A stretch of 64,000 nucleotides of DNA from Bathynomus jamesi (Eukaryota; Arthropoda; Malacostraca; Isopoda; Cirolanidae), in contig JAJOZX010000198.1 of NCBI GenBank assembly GCA_023014485.1, positions 132,501-196,500 on the forward strand, in the 5' to 3' direction. Each line of letters starts with the position of its first letter. Within the stretch, counting starts at the first letter, position 1. Shown in pieces: positions 1-15,050 of the stretch. The notes beneath the pieces are model-generated. The model did not search any database. It was not told the origin of the DNA and was given only the letters and a program-made list of their open reading frames with translations. The translations under genes and the position numbers were made by a program.

Positions 1-629
1 GTGAAGAGGGGTTTTAGCCCCCCCCATCCCCACATCGCCCTTTCTACCCTTTTCTCCCTTTTTATTTGCTTTCTTCCGCCTCCCTTCTTTCTCCTTTTCC
101 GTCAGCACGACTGCTAACATTTTTACTTATCCCTCTACGACCTCACGAACTTAACCAATCCGATAGGAACCGCGGCACAAATGAAAAATGTAAGTTCGAG
201 GTTCGAATACCGATTAGTGATCGAGTCATTAATAATCACGAATTATTCGAGAATTCTATTTTAGGCGCATCGTTAGACCGGGGTTCGAACCAATTAATGT
301 TTAGAGGCTTACGGTAAATCTAAATAAGCTCATCAGTTTAGGAGGGCGTCATTTGTTGATTCACACATTCTCTAAAGGAACGTCAATTGGTAACGTTCAA
401 GAAGTTCTACTGGAATTAATTCCATTGAAATAAAGTCGAATCCAAATCTGAGACCGGAATAAAATTGAACGGGAATGAAGTCGAATCGGCTAAACTGGAA
501 TAAATGTACCGTACTGGAATTAGGTCTATTGCGTCGCTCAAACTGGAATTCATCGCATTGATGTTTAAAGCCCGGTTAGGCTACTGTTATATTAGTTTAG
601 GTTAGGTTAGCCCACAAGAAAAAAAAATA
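1..629. other. No gene seen; ACTGGAAT-motif cluster
   Basis: Pyrimidine-rich start, then AT-rich DNA without a credible gene. Positions 408-556 repeat degenerate forms of ACTGGAATAAA and AAGTCGAATC. The same motifs recur in reverse complement at 6095-6515, so this looks like part of a dispersed element. Positions 596-612 hold two TTAGG-like units in tandem. Confidence 0.5.
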
Positions 630-790
630 TTCGAAGGCTTTTCATGTATTCCGTGCATTTCGTCATTCCCTGAAGAGGTGTACTGCTGAATACGCGCAAA
701 ACCTTGAAATAATTTTTCTTTTTCCTTGCAGATTTGCATCATTCATTCATTCATTTTCACGTGTTTAATTTGAATTCATCCCATATATAT
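630..790 (+). repeat. One-armed copy of the 6.6-kb palindromic repeat, hammerhead-like core
   Basis: The stretch resembles one arm and tail of the repeat at 6583-6760, sharing TTTTTCTTTTTCCTTG, the ATTCATTCATT run and TTCATCCCATATATA. CTGAAGA at 670-676, then a GTGTA/TACGC stem, fits the layout of a hammerhead ribozyme core. The expected GAAA is GCAAAA here, so this copy is probably dead. Confidence 0.6.
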
Positions 791-876
791 ATATAGCTAG
801 ATAGATAGATAGATAGATAGATAATTATATAGATGCTACAACTCAGAATGGTTCCCTGAGAAACTTTCATGTTGCA

Positions 877-1101
877 GACAGACCGTGCATGGAACAAGGA
901 ACTCTTTTGGGATAATTAAATCCACTATAGTCCCAATAAGTAATGGCAAATGGCAAATACTGAAATTTTTCTTTTTCATGATGGAAGCCCAATGTGGGCA
1001 ACGGGTCACAAGCAAAGAGGCCTCAAAATATAGCTTCCCTTACCAGTTAGGTGGTGGATTTAATTAGCCCAGAAGAGTTCTTTGTTCCACGTACCGTTTT
1101 C
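877..1101 (+). repeat. Deleted copy of the 20.3-kb palindromic element
   Basis: The sequence from CAGACCGTGCATGGAACA onward matches the left arm of the palindrome at 20297-20991: phrases on AAATCCACTATAGT, the CATGATG block and AAGCAAAGAGGCC recur. At 1056-1095 it jumps to the outer end of the opposite arm (AGAAGAGTTC, TTGTTCCA), so the centre has been lost. It is followed directly by (TA)n. Confidence 0.7.
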
Positions 1102-1141
<40 letters not shown>

Positions 1142-1424
1142 CCTTTGGTTAGCTTCCGCCGGAATTGTTCATTCTGACGAAGGTCAAGCTTTTCACTCCA
1201 CCTTAGACCTACAGTTTAACGTAGAATCCGAACCACGCCCCATCAGCAGCCCAACGTCTTAACCACTAGGCCACCTAGGGTACCCATTCATCTACCAACC
1301 ACTTTCTTTATTGTGTGGAAGGATGAACAGCTGGGTTTTGCTGCGCGCCGGCTGCCGTCGGATCTCGAACCCGGGGCCGATGGATTCGTAGTCAGCGACG
1401 CTAACTACTACATCACCGATAAAT
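1142..1424 (-). mobile_element. Dimeric tRNA-derived SINE, copy 1
   Basis: Read on the minus strand, two tRNA-like modules follow one another. Each has an A-box-like GTGGTTAG or GTGGTTAAG and a B-box-like GGTTCGA or GGTTCGG. The closest relatives in the window are at 2932-3220, 26503-26775 and 55914-56194. RNA polymerase III transcription from the first module is expected for the class. (TA)n lies beside it. Confidence 0.8.
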
Positions 1425-1538
1425 ATTAGAAATATGGTTGATATTTTAGGTACAGAAAATATTGGCATTATTTATAATCTTATCTTTATGTATAATAATC
1501 TCGAAAGCAAACACCATAATCCAAGGTGTCAATGACAC

Positions 1539-1573
<35 letters not shown>

Positions 1574-1607
1574 TTTTGATGAATGAAAACCTGACCTCTT
1601 CGATTTC
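1425..1607. repeat. AT-rich DNA with a (CT)n microsatellite
   Basis: A short stretch without coding signs; 1542-1570 is a perfect CT dinucleotide run. Confidence 0.7.
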
Positions 1608-2440
1608 CAATTAAAAAAATTAAAAAAACAAAAATTTATTAAATTATTTATTAAAAATTTAAAAAAAATAATTTTTTTTTATTAAAAATAAATAATTTAT
1701 TAAAAATTAATGATTTATTAAATTATTTATTAAATTTGTTTATTAAATAATTTATTAAAATTAATTTATTAAATTATTTATTAAATTTGTTTATTAAATA
1801 ATTTATTAAAATTTAATGATTTATTAAATTATTTATTAAATTTGTTTATTAAATAACATTAAATTATTTATTAAAATTAAAAATTTATTAAATTATTTAT
1901 TTAAAAATAATAATTTATTAAATTATTTATTAAAAATTAAAAATTTATTAAATTATCTATTAAAAAATAATAATTTATTAAATTATCTATTAAAAAATAA
2001 TTTATTTAATTATTTATTAAAAAATAATAATTTATTAACTTATCTATTAAAAAATAATTTATTAAATTATTTATTAAAAATTAATAATTTATTAACTTAT
2101 TTATTAAAATTAATAATTTATTAAATTATCTATTAAAAAATAATTTATTTAATTATTTATTAAAAAATAATAATTTATTAACTTATCTATTAAAAAATAA
2201 TTTATTAAATTATTTATTAAAAATTAATAATTTATTAACTTAATTTATTAAAAATTAATAATTTATTAAATTATCTATTAAAAAATAATTTATTTAATTA
2301 TTTATTAAAAAATAATAATTTATTAACTTATCTATTAAAAAATAATTTATTAAATTATTTATTAAAAATTAATAAGTTATTAACTTATTAAAAATTAATA
2401 ATTTATTAAATTATTCATTTAATAAAGATAAATTATAACG
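1608..2440. repeat. AT-only degenerate satellite (ATTTATTAAATT units)
   Basis: About 830 bases almost without G or C. Units such as AATTTATTAAATTATTTATT and TATCTATTAAAAAATAATTT recur at slightly varying spacing, and a longer block of several units is itself repeated between about 1980 and 2370. It is a minisatellite-like array and encodes nothing. Confidence 0.85.
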
Positions 2441-2768
2441 AAGCGTAAAAAAATAAAGTTGTAAATTGTAAAAATATTAATCACAAATATGAAAATTTTC
2501 CCTCAAGATTTCAGAAAGTGTTCACGAACACTTGACCGGAAATTCGCGTAATTCGGTAGCACGTGATAATGGGAAGGGGAGAGGGTCTCCTGTTGGGGGA
2601 ATTACGCGGAAGGGGGGGGGGGAAGGAAAACGTTAAAAGGAGGAGGGATGGGGGAGGGAAGTAAGGGAGAAGGGCTCAGGGGGAGGGTTACTATACAGTA
2701 AATACGCTTTCTGAGTAACTCGCTGAGATGAAAAGTATAAGATTTATTATAAGGGACTAACTATATAA

Positions 2769-2828
<60 letters not shown>

Positions 2829-2931
2829 TGTGTGTGTGTGTATGTGTGTGTATATCATTGTATTATTAATAGTTGTCTTATGGACTATGGTCTACCAATA
2901 AACCTTTTCATTTTCATTTTCATATCTTCGT
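2441..2931. repeat. G-rich stretch and (TA)n/(TG)n tract, no gene
   Basis: Positions 2570-2695 are purine-rich with long G runs. 2768-2825 is (TA)n, followed by a TG-rich run. No supported gene. Confidence 0.6.
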
Positions 2932-3220
2932 AACGTTGGTTTTGCTTCCGCCCGAATTGTTCGTTCTAATGAAGGCCAAGCTTGTTGCTCCACCTTAGAC
3001 CTACAGCTTAACGTGAAATCGAACCACGACCCAACACGGATGGTCAGAAATTACCAAGTTCTCGATCTCACGCTTAGCAGCCGGCCCAGCGTCTTACCCA
3101 CTAGGCTAGCCATGGTACCCATTTATCTACCAGCCAATTCTGCCATCTTTGGGAATCGAACCAGGAGTCGGTGGATTAGTAGTTAGTGATGCTAACCACT
3201 ACACCACCGAGGTGAGGCGC
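2932..3220 (-). mobile_element. Dimeric tRNA-derived SINE, copy 2
   Basis: Same two-module structure as copy 1, with A- and B-box-like motifs read on the minus strand (B box GGTTCGAT near 3150 and GGTTCGAT near 3015). It is more diverged, with about 40 extra bases around 3035-3080 between the modules. A TA/CA microsatellite follows. Confidence 0.75.
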
Positions 3221-4450
3221 ATATATATTTATATATACACACACACATATATATATATATATATTATATTATTATATATACACAGTATATACAGTATATA
3301 TATCTATGTGTGTGTGTGTGTGTGTGTGCTCATGCTTATCGAAAGAACCCGTATACTTAAGGCTTAAATATTATCATAGAGAAATTACTGCTCTTCTATT
3401 ACCTTAGAGCGGGGGAAATCCTGCATCAGGATTTGTATTATAAAGACATCGTAAATAATTGCCTTAAAAGATTCAGGACGTCGCCATACTCGAGAAATTG
3501 TTTGCCAAGATACTTATTTTGACTGCATTTAAGTCTCTCTCATTTTTATTATATTTTTCTGTTGAGATTAACTACTGTTCACTATTTCAGAGTTGTTCAT
3601 AAAATCTATAATTATTAGGCAAGTGTTCTAATCAATTGACATTGTTCGTTTGAGTCACAAGAAATAATTAGCAAAGTCAGAATTCCAATTACTATTATAG
3701 TAACCCTTAAAAAGTTAAAAATATACGTTGTTTACTTCTCTGTGAGTAAAGTATTATTACCCCAACAAAAATATATTTTTTTTAAGATTATTAATAATTG
3801 TTAACAAGATTTCATTGCAGTATTACACAAATGTTAAAAAAAAATTATACAACCGCAATATATATATATATATATATATATTTTAACAATAAAAAACCGT
3901 TATAACTACAATAATGGAAACAAAAATCGTACGTCAGGCAACGTCAGTTTGTTTTTATCTAAATAACGCTGCCGTAAGTTGTTGAGTATTTTGCTAAAGT
4001 TGTTGTACACAAAGTATGTTTTGTTCACTGTGATTGAATGAAATAGTAGCGTTCAAAATTTTAATTCAAATTACATCATTCTCCAATGATTAATAAAAAA
4101 ATAAATAAAGAAAGTAAAAATCCTTAATGGAGATAGACAGAGAGAAAAAAAAATAAGCACAAGACTATTATGTTGGCATTCTGCATACACGAATATTCGT
4201 ATGCAGGTGATGTATGTATGCATGTGTGTATGTACATCTATTATGTGTACAACGGAGGGTGAAATGTGCGTTTCTCGACTTACAATCCAAAGAAATAATA
4301 CCGGCTGTTGTTGGGCCATTACTATGGGGGAGAGACGAAATAAAGGAAGTGTGTGTGTGTGTGTGTGTGTGAATTCACATGTCCGTGACTTACAAATATA
4401 CACTAATTTTGAAAAGCAGTAATTTTCACTAAGCATAATTAAGTATAAAT

Positions 4451-4455
<5 letters not shown>
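3221..4455. other. No gene seen; microsatellites
   Basis: AT-rich intergenic DNA. It has TA/TG tracts at 3222-3330, (TA)n at 3860-3881, and a (TG)n run at about 4350-4370. Open frames across it are made of dinucleotide repeats and carry no recognisable protein. Confidence 0.6.

Positions 4456-4524
<69 letters not shown>
4456..4524. repeat. (CT)n microsatellite
   Basis: A perfect CT dinucleotide run of about 69 bases followed by a short (TA)n. Confidence 0.95.
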
Positions 4525-4527
<3 letters not shown>

Positions 4528-4799
4528 ATATATATATATATAATTTGCAAACCTTTCTTTATTTTATGTAAAGAAATGGAGCCAGAAGGATAATTTTCCT
4601 AAAAGTGGTAAAAAAGCCAAGCAGGGCAACTGAAAAGGGGATGAAAGAGGATGAAGGAGTCACAACGAAGGGACACTTTTATTCCAAGTGCTCAACGAAT
4701 AATAAACACTCAAAATGTTTACATTGTTGGAAAATATTTATAATGTATTCCAAAAATCATGAGATGTTTCACAAACAACTCTAGAGGTTGGAATCAAAA

Positions 4800-4881
<82 letters not shown>

Positions 4882-4886
<5 letters not shown>

Positions 4887-5071
4887 AATAAAACCACGAA
4901 GGGAAAAGAAACACAAAGTGGTGCTCAAGCGCTTTCGTCTAATGACATCCTCAGGAACAGTTCCTGAGGATGTCATTAGACGAAAGCGCTTGAGCACCAC
5001 TTTGTGTTTCTTTTCCCTTCGTGGTTTTATTCATCATAAATATTTTTCATGTGTCACTTTCGTGAAATAAT

Positions 5072-5080
<9 letters not shown>
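4882..5080. repeat. Perfect 156-bp palindrome in (TA)n, copy 1 of three, hammerhead-like core
   Basis: Arms 4882-4959 and 4960-5037 are exact reverse complements. They start ATGATGAATAAAACCACGAA and meet at GGAACAGTTCC. A tail ending in AATAATTTTCATATATA follows. In the right arm CTGAGGA (4964-4970), a short GTC/GAC stem and GAAA (4982-4985) reproduce the order of a hammerhead core; the left arm carries the same on the other strand. Further copies are at 17831-18036 and 49775-49972. All three lie in (TA)n tracts. Confidence 0.9.
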
Positions 5081-5106
<26 letters not shown>

Positions 5107-5110
5107 GTGT

Positions 5111-5700
5111 TACTTAAAAGGGATCTTTTCCGTTCTACCCCAGCAACAATTTCTAGTGTAGTTTTACTTGCTGAATTCAATAATATATATTTTATTTTGG
5201 AGAAAGTATTCGTGCTTTAATTAGTTATGGTTATAATTATTAATTTTTTTCTCTCTTTTGTAGATATTGTTATGGATGATAAATGGAATTTCATAAACAT
5301 AGTTAAGGAAATAACGTTCTACCCCACCCTTCTTTAGTTAACCTTATAAAGCTAACTAACGAAAATATCACGACCTAACCTAACCAATCGTCAAGGGCGT
5401 ACAGTTGATTTAGCTAAACAAAGGAACGAGAGACACTGGGGAACATCTAGAAATATGATAGATTCTTATTTATGTGAATTTCTGTGGAGGAGAAGACAAA
5501 AAGGAAAGGACATTTTTATTGAAATCTTAAATGCAATCTCTACTTTTAAATAAAATAAACGGACTATAACTCTTTTGTTATTAATTTCTCCAAAATAAGA
5601 TATATATATTAGTGAATTCAGCGAGTAAAACTACAGTAGAAAATAATATATAATTTCATTTTTTGTTGCTGGTGTAGAACGGAAGAGCCCTTAAAAGTAG
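5111..5700. mobile_element. Inverted-repeat element with a nested palindrome fragment
   Basis: The ends match in inverted orientation over roughly 100 bases: CCGTTCTACCCCAGCAACAA at 5130-5149 faces TTGTTGCTGGTGTAGAACGG near 5662-5681. TTTTGGAGAAA also faces TTTCTCCAAAA. Inside, 5325-5420 is a half copy of the palindrome family found at 44945-45125. No transposase is visible, so it is a non-autonomous DNA element; superfamily unknown. Confidence 0.7.
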
Positions 5701-5790
5701 TTAAAAGTGGTTCGATCATATGTTAAAAATAAGGAAATTGTTTATTTTCTTTTTTTCAGTTTTATCCAAACGATGTAGTAATTTTAAGTA

Positions 5791-6018
5791 CCATATTTTC
5801 CGCCTCATAAGACGCTACTTTTTTCCTGAAAAACGTCTCCAAATATCCCTTGAGGGCTCATATGTTATTGTTTTGTTTAATGTTCTTTTAATAAAATTAA
5901 AGGGAATATATTTTTTGTCAGGCTGATAAATCTTAGAAATATTTTTTTTCCTAAATATTCTTTGCTAAATATAGGGTGCGTCTTACCACTTGTAGCGTCT
6001 TATGAGGTGTAAAATACA
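5791..6018. mobile_element. MITE with CCTCATAAGACGC inverted repeats
   Basis: The left end CCATATTTTCCGCCTCATAA faces a matching right end ending CTTATGAGGTGTAAAATA, and TA lies outside each end, consistent with a 2-bp target duplication. It is about 230 bp and non-coding. Confidence 0.7.
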
Positions 6019-6094
6019 TAGTTAATTGGTCAGATCTTATTTAAAGCTAAATTGGGTTAAAATAACGCAATTATTTATGCGTATTTATTAAATT

Positions 6095-6515
6095 TAATTC
6101 CAGTTCCAGTTTCAGCAAAAATTTATTTTATTCCATTTCGACTTAATTCCAGTGAATCTGTTTTAATTTTAGTGCATTTTATTTAATTGATTTCTTTATA
6201 ATTTTTAAATTTAAAATAATTTATACATACCCATAACCTAACCAAGGGCACGGCGAACGTCTTAGAAAGAGGGGTTTACCCCGTTAATTACGCTGCTTTT
6301 ACTGAGTGAAGTGAGCCAAAAGAAAGCATCGTACTTCAGGTATCTTATTTATAACCACCCTTAGGTCTAACGGATGCGATAGTATCATAATTAAAAATAG
6401 ATAATAATCCTTTAATTTTATTCCAGTATTATTGAACTTTATTCCAGTCTTTGGGATTCCATTTCATTCCAGTCCCAAATTTTAGTTAGTTTATTCCAGT
6501 TGATCTACTTCAGTA
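6095..6515 (-). repeat. ATTCCAG-motif cluster, relative of 408-556
   Basis: ATTCCAGT, TTATTCCAG and CATTTCGACTTAATTCCAG recur six or more times. Read on the minus strand they give the same ACTGGAAT and AAGTCGAA words seen at 408-556. Dense subterminal motifs of this kind are common near DNA-transposon ends, but no terminal repeats were located. Confidence 0.5.
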
Positions 6516-6542
6516 TTGCCACCTATAGAAACTAATATTTCC

Positions 6543-6578
<36 letters not shown>

Positions 6579-6582
6579 CAAA

Positions 6583-6760
6583 TCCACAGGGAAAAAGAAA
6601 AATGATTCTAAGGCCTTTCGTGTATTCAGAAGTACATCTCGTCAGGGAATGAGGTGTACTTCTGAATACACGAAAGGCCTTGGAATCATTTTTCTTTTTC
6701 CTTGTGGATTATATCATTCATTCATTTCGCGTGTTTAATTGTGAAATTCATCCCATATAT
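6583..6760. repeat. Palindromic repeat with hammerhead-like core, full copy
   Basis: Arms around 6583-6640 and 6655-6712 are near-perfect reverse complements (AAAAATGATTCTAAGGCC against GGCCTTGGAATCATTTTT). On the minus strand CTGACGA (6639-6645) is followed by a stem with loop CTTCTGAA and then GAAA (6616-6619). A TTCATCCCATATATA tail runs into (TA)n. A one-armed relative is at 630-790. Confidence 0.8.
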
Positions 6761-10200
<3,440 letters not shown>

Positions 10201-10426
10201 TTTTAAATAAGATCTCTATTTAATGATAGTTTCAGGGATAGTTAACACTTCGGATATACTTAAAGTATTTGGTGACATTTCGAAGAATTTGGACCGAGAC
10301 ACAGTTCGAAAGGAATGACTAAATCGCCATTTTTTTGGGGGTATTCTTTTTCCCTCGAGTTCGAATTTGAAACAATGAGTTCTAACAATTAACCTTTCCG
10401 TAACTCTTTTTTTTAGCTTCACTGAC

Positions 10427-12281
10427 CTGCTAGTCTGAGCGCGGACATCCGTTGGAATTCCGGTTCTTGCAACCACTTCCACATCCGGCGGAAGGTTTCT
10501 CTTCCGGATTTCAGTTTGGACCAAGGTTTCGGGTTTCGAAGGAGGTCTGAGAGGGTGCCTTGCGATCGACACAAAACGCGCTGGGCAAAGATCGCCTGCG
10601 GGATCGAGTAGCGCTTCAACTCCGCGGAGATACGCTGTGCCAACTCCTTTGTGTTGATTTCCTCCACCTCTCCTCCACCCACACTACCACACCGCCCATG
10701 GAACCACCCACACGCCCATGGAACCACCCCCACTCGTCGTTGCCATGGGGGAAGGTTTCATGGGCGCACCACAGGTTGTGGGTATAGCGGATATAGGAGT
10801 GGGAAGAGCCGAAACTTGCTGGGGCATCGTAACTGTCATGTGGGCGTGTGGGGGGCTCTGATTGATGGGCATTGCCACCGGGGCACTCATATTCATCAAT
10901 TGGCACCCGATTGTGCCACTATGGTGGGGCTCTTGTTGATGCTCTGGGGTGACGGGGGCCCGCCGTGGAGTTGTGGACTGTAATTGGGGCTGTGTGGGCT
11001 GACGTTTTGGGGCGACAGGGAACCCAACCCGTTCATGTTAAGGGCGGACGTCGTCAACGTGGCGTGGGCGCCACCGTGAAGGATGAAAACGGCTGTTGTA
11101 TGGGCGAATGGTGTAAACTGACAGGGGGCGAAAGTGTGGGTGAGTGGGTAGCCGTGGACAGCGTCGTCCTGCTCACGTCTTGCCTGGTATAGGGGGAGTC
11201 ATACCCATTGGGACTCAGGGACTTCTGCGGGGACGCCAGTCCATTATGGTAACTGTGAGGCGACAGGGGCGAATGTTGGGGCCCAAGACTGATGCCCAGA
11301 CCGTTATTGGAGGTGTAATGCGGAGGGGACATGGAGATCTTGTCGTATTGGTAAGGGGAACCCATAGACAACATGTTACTCAGCCCGTTGTTTTGCATAA
11401 CGGTAAAGCTGCCCGATACGTTGGCCGAATGTCCGTATGCGAATTTGTCGGAGACGGTGCTAATCGGGGGGAGGGGCTGAAGGGGCGTTAGAGTGGCGTA
11501 GCTACTCGCAGACGAAGGCGAAAATCCTGGCGGAGACATCCTGCCGTTCATGGAGGAGAGGTTTTGGTATATGGGTTCCGGTTGCAAGGACCGGAAATCC
11601 GTGGCGTCAATCATGCTGGACACGCTTACCGGACCTTCCCTTGGAGAGATCTCGGCCGGACTTAACAATCCGGACTCATGGGTGTCGAGGGGAGAATCTT
11701 CGGGCACGACGCTGACGCTCAAGGGCTCGTCCTTGTAGTGGACGTGTGCGGAGGGCGACAACTCACTCTCGCCCTCTGTGTCCGAGAGGACGACGGAGTG
11801 GAGGGCGCGAGAGTGGAGGTCGGGGTCGTCAGGATCGGAATCAGTGGCGGCGGTAGAGTGGTGGTGGTGGTGGTGGTGATGCGGTTGAGTGTGGTGGTGG
11901 TGATGGTGGTGAATATGGTGGTGAGCGAGAGAGAGCGGCGGCGGAGAGCGCGTGCTGCGTTGGAGAAGTCCGTCTGAGCGCGATGGCACGTGGCGCGCGA
12001 CGACTGAGGCGTGCGAGGAGGGGGAAGGCGAGGAGGAGGAGGAGGAGTCTCGGTGTGGGGCGCAGGGGGAGAAGGGGAATCGGGGGAGTGGAGAGAGGCG
12101 ATGAGGAGGGACGGCGGCGGCGGCGGCGGCGGCGGCTGCGGTGAGATGGCAGCGGCTGCGGCGGCGGCGGCGGCGGAGGGAGAGTCAGCGGCGGAGAATC
12201 CCTCGCACCGCCCAGATCGGGGCTCTCACAGCAGCCGTGCTCCCCCCCAACCCCCACCACGTCCTCCTCGCACTCACTCAT
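10427..12281 (-). CDS. onecut: onecut (HNF-6 type) transcription factor, first coding exon with CUT domain
   Basis: ONECUT proteins are nuclear DNA-binding activators with one CUT domain and a divergent homeodomain. The CUT domain is complete at 10427-10664 (EEINTKELAQR ... RMSALRLA), with FAQRVLCRSQGTLSDLL and WKWLQEPEFQ clear. N-terminal to it lie YATLTPLQPLPPISTVSDKF and NVSGSFTVMQ, both conserved in the family, a His-rich run (about 11850-11920) and Ala/Pro runs. The exon stops at GCAG|GTCAGT just after the CUT domain, the position of the vertebrate ONECUT exon 1 boundary, so the homeodomain exon lies beyond the left window edge, at least 10 kb away. Conserved text moves between frames at least four times (near 11060, 10900, 10715 and 10690), mostly in G/C runs; assembly errors are likelier than a pseudogene. 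The start is uncertain: the best ATG is at 12281, and a second frame change is likely near 12000-12150. Confidence 0.88.
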
Positions 12282-13290
12282 CTCTCCGCCTCCTCAACTC
12301 GGCAACTTATTTCACACTGTTACACACACTTAATTCACTCTAAGGATCGGTCACTCCGTGTTTGGAAATCAGAAATGCACAAAATCGCCTTTATCGAAGG
12401 CAAAGAAACAGTATCACATTCGCTGACGTCCATATTTGTTTGGGTTCACTGCGCACCCTTCTGCGCAACTCTGTCACAGAGCCTCGTTCCGGCTATCTTT
12501 GTTTACATCACAAATAAGGTTATAAACTATGACCCGAGTGTCCTTTCACCAAAAAAATTACGTCACTGGAAGAAGCACACTTTCGTCTACTTGTCTGCAG
12601 CACGAATTAAATGTACACATCCGGAAAACCTGTTTTAAAAGGGATTTTCGTTCGGCATGGCACACCCCAGTCGCTCCATGCCTGGAAAGAGAGGCACTAT
12701 TCCAGCGAGACGCAAAGCTGCGAGTGGGAATGTGGTGTCGTGGCGCAGCGCCAGGAGGGACGAGGAAAGGTTCCCTTCGTCAGGAACTGAGTGCCAGCTT
12801 CTTCAGGAGGTCTTAGGAGAGGAGCGAGACGACGGCGGGCGAGAGTATACAAAACCACGTGGCGTGGAGAGCACATGGCCCGTCCTATTGATCTCACCTG
12901 CCTAAGCCGATAACTTGCTCTCCCGTAATCAATAGCATTGTGTTCGCAAAAAGATAAATCACGTGATACAGGTGTCACACAGGGCTCCTACAGGTTTTAA
13001 ATTAGGTTCCAAAAGGAGTCTACACTTCCCGAAAGCAGAAAACAAAATCGTATCCTTCGTCAGCGTTCGTCAGGAGATCCTTGGTAGGAACTGGGCTAGT
13101 AGCGCCGATCAGCTGATGAGAAGAGGAACTTTCTGCAGAGGAATGAGACGAAGGATGACGATAGCAGCACTTCATTCAGTCAATGGACATCTGCGAAGCG
13201 CCACAGAGCTTCAGCATATCCGCGCCGCTGTGCACCTGTTGTTTACAATACCACACTTGCCATTACTAACACCTGTTTAGGGTCTTTAAA
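12282..13290 (-). promoter_or_regulatory. Probable onecut 5' leader and promoter-proximal DNA
   Basis: The block upstream of the onecut start is far richer in G, C and CpG than its AT-rich neighbours. It contains TGACGT-type words near 12424 and 12558. Open frames on both strands look like shadows of base composition. No TATA box or start site can be fixed from sequence alone. Confidence 0.4.
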
Positions 13291-13440
13291 CATCATCGCA
13301 GAGGTAGATTGCAATTCTGCATTTCAGTTTTGCAATGTACAACATCACAGTGAATCATTTTATTATGACCCTGACAAAAGTTTATAGATACGCTCCTCAT
13401 TTTTAAATCAAAGCAACGTCTTCTATAATACATAATACTC

Positions 13441-13477
<37 letters not shown>

Positions 13478-13700
13478 ACACATATATATGTTATTGTATT
13501 ATGCAACATATATACAGTATATATATATATATATACTGTATATATGTATAAATCTACGGACCAAGATTTTCGTATTTTAATAAAACAATTCATTTTGGTG
13601 TTAACAAAAATTCAGTCTTTTAAAAGATTCGTAAATTTTTCACATTCTTTAATAAAATAAATAATTAGTATATATATACACACACACACATACACACAAT

Positions 13701-13752
<52 letters not shown>

Positions 13753-14475
13753 TAATATAATTAATAGGTGATTAATTTTTACAGTGTTTGCAAACTTTTG
13801 TTAACGAAGTGAAAAAGTTCGTGACTAGAAAAAGTGACTAATTTTAAAGTTAATCTCGCCCTGTTTTTATGTTATTTTTAAAAGGAAATTGGAAGAAATG
13901 AGAACCAACAGGACCAAAATTATTTTATTCATTTTTACCACGGGTCAAAGGTCACGATGGTTTGTACTATTAAATCTCTATTAATTTAATCACAAACACT
14001 AAGTGTGTATATATATATACACACAGTATATAAAATTTCGTTTGTCTTGCATGAATATAGAGTATATAGTGAGCTACGTGATGGCATAGACGCCCGTGGT
14101 GAATGTGAAGTGTGTGAGGGTGTGGGGGGATGTGTTAAAAGGGAACTCTTCCGTGGCCAATATTTAAGTATTTGAACAGTTTCCCTGTCAGGAATTTAAC
14201 CTGTTTCCAGCAATGCTTTTCTTTCCATAATAACTTTTGTCCTCTTTGGCGACAGACAAAAATCTTCAAATGTCCGCAGCAGTTATTCACCTTAATTGAA
14301 GTGGGGAGGAGAATAAAACTCAAATATTAAAAAATAACATTTATTTATTTTTAACCGTTGTTAATAATAATTAATAATAGAATGCGGTTATTGCAATTTG
14401 CCCCCCCCCCCCCCCCAAATTCCATAAACATTATAATTTTTAAGATTATTTTATCTTTAAAATTGTGGATGTATG

Positions 14476-14517
<42 letters not shown>

Positions 14518-14708
14518 GGGGAAAAGAATTGATTGTAAATACGAGTCTGTATTTTTATTCATTGCCACAATTAATAGAATACTTTACAGAGTTTGTAGTT
14601 GAATTGAAATTAAAAAATGGGAAGAGAACCTCAATTGTTATAAGGTTAATTCTATTTTTAACCGCATTCACAGTATATTAAACCGAAAAATAATTTCATT
14701 ACTCCAGA

Positions 14709-14754
<46 letters not shown>

Positions 14755-14995
14755 AAAAGCAACTGCCATTAAATTGGCGTCAGAGGCAAAGGTGGATTTT
14801 AATTTTGAACAGGTGATAAATGAGACCCCTCGCAAACACTGACCATTTGAGGGGAATGAGTCTCGAGGCTTCTTACCCTCGAATTCGTTGCCATGGATAC
14901 GAAAACCAAACTTTCTGAACATGGTCTCAAAGCGGCTACTTATGCTTACACCTTTGTTATCAACAGGAAATACACGAAAAAAAGAGCCACATCAT

Positions 14996-15050
<55 letters not shown>

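Noticed and set aside
230..300. GGGGTTCGAACC, a B-box-like word
   Set aside because: No A box or cloverleaf could be found at the right distance, so it was not called a tRNA or SINE.
10560..11977. Several plus-strand frames of 60-115 codons
   Set aside because: They are antisense shadows of the GC-rich onecut exon; the minus strand carries the conserved peptide text.
12011..12343. Gly/Arg-rich plus-strand frame
   Set aside because: It is produced by GGC repeats opposite the onecut Ala/Pro runs; no independent support.
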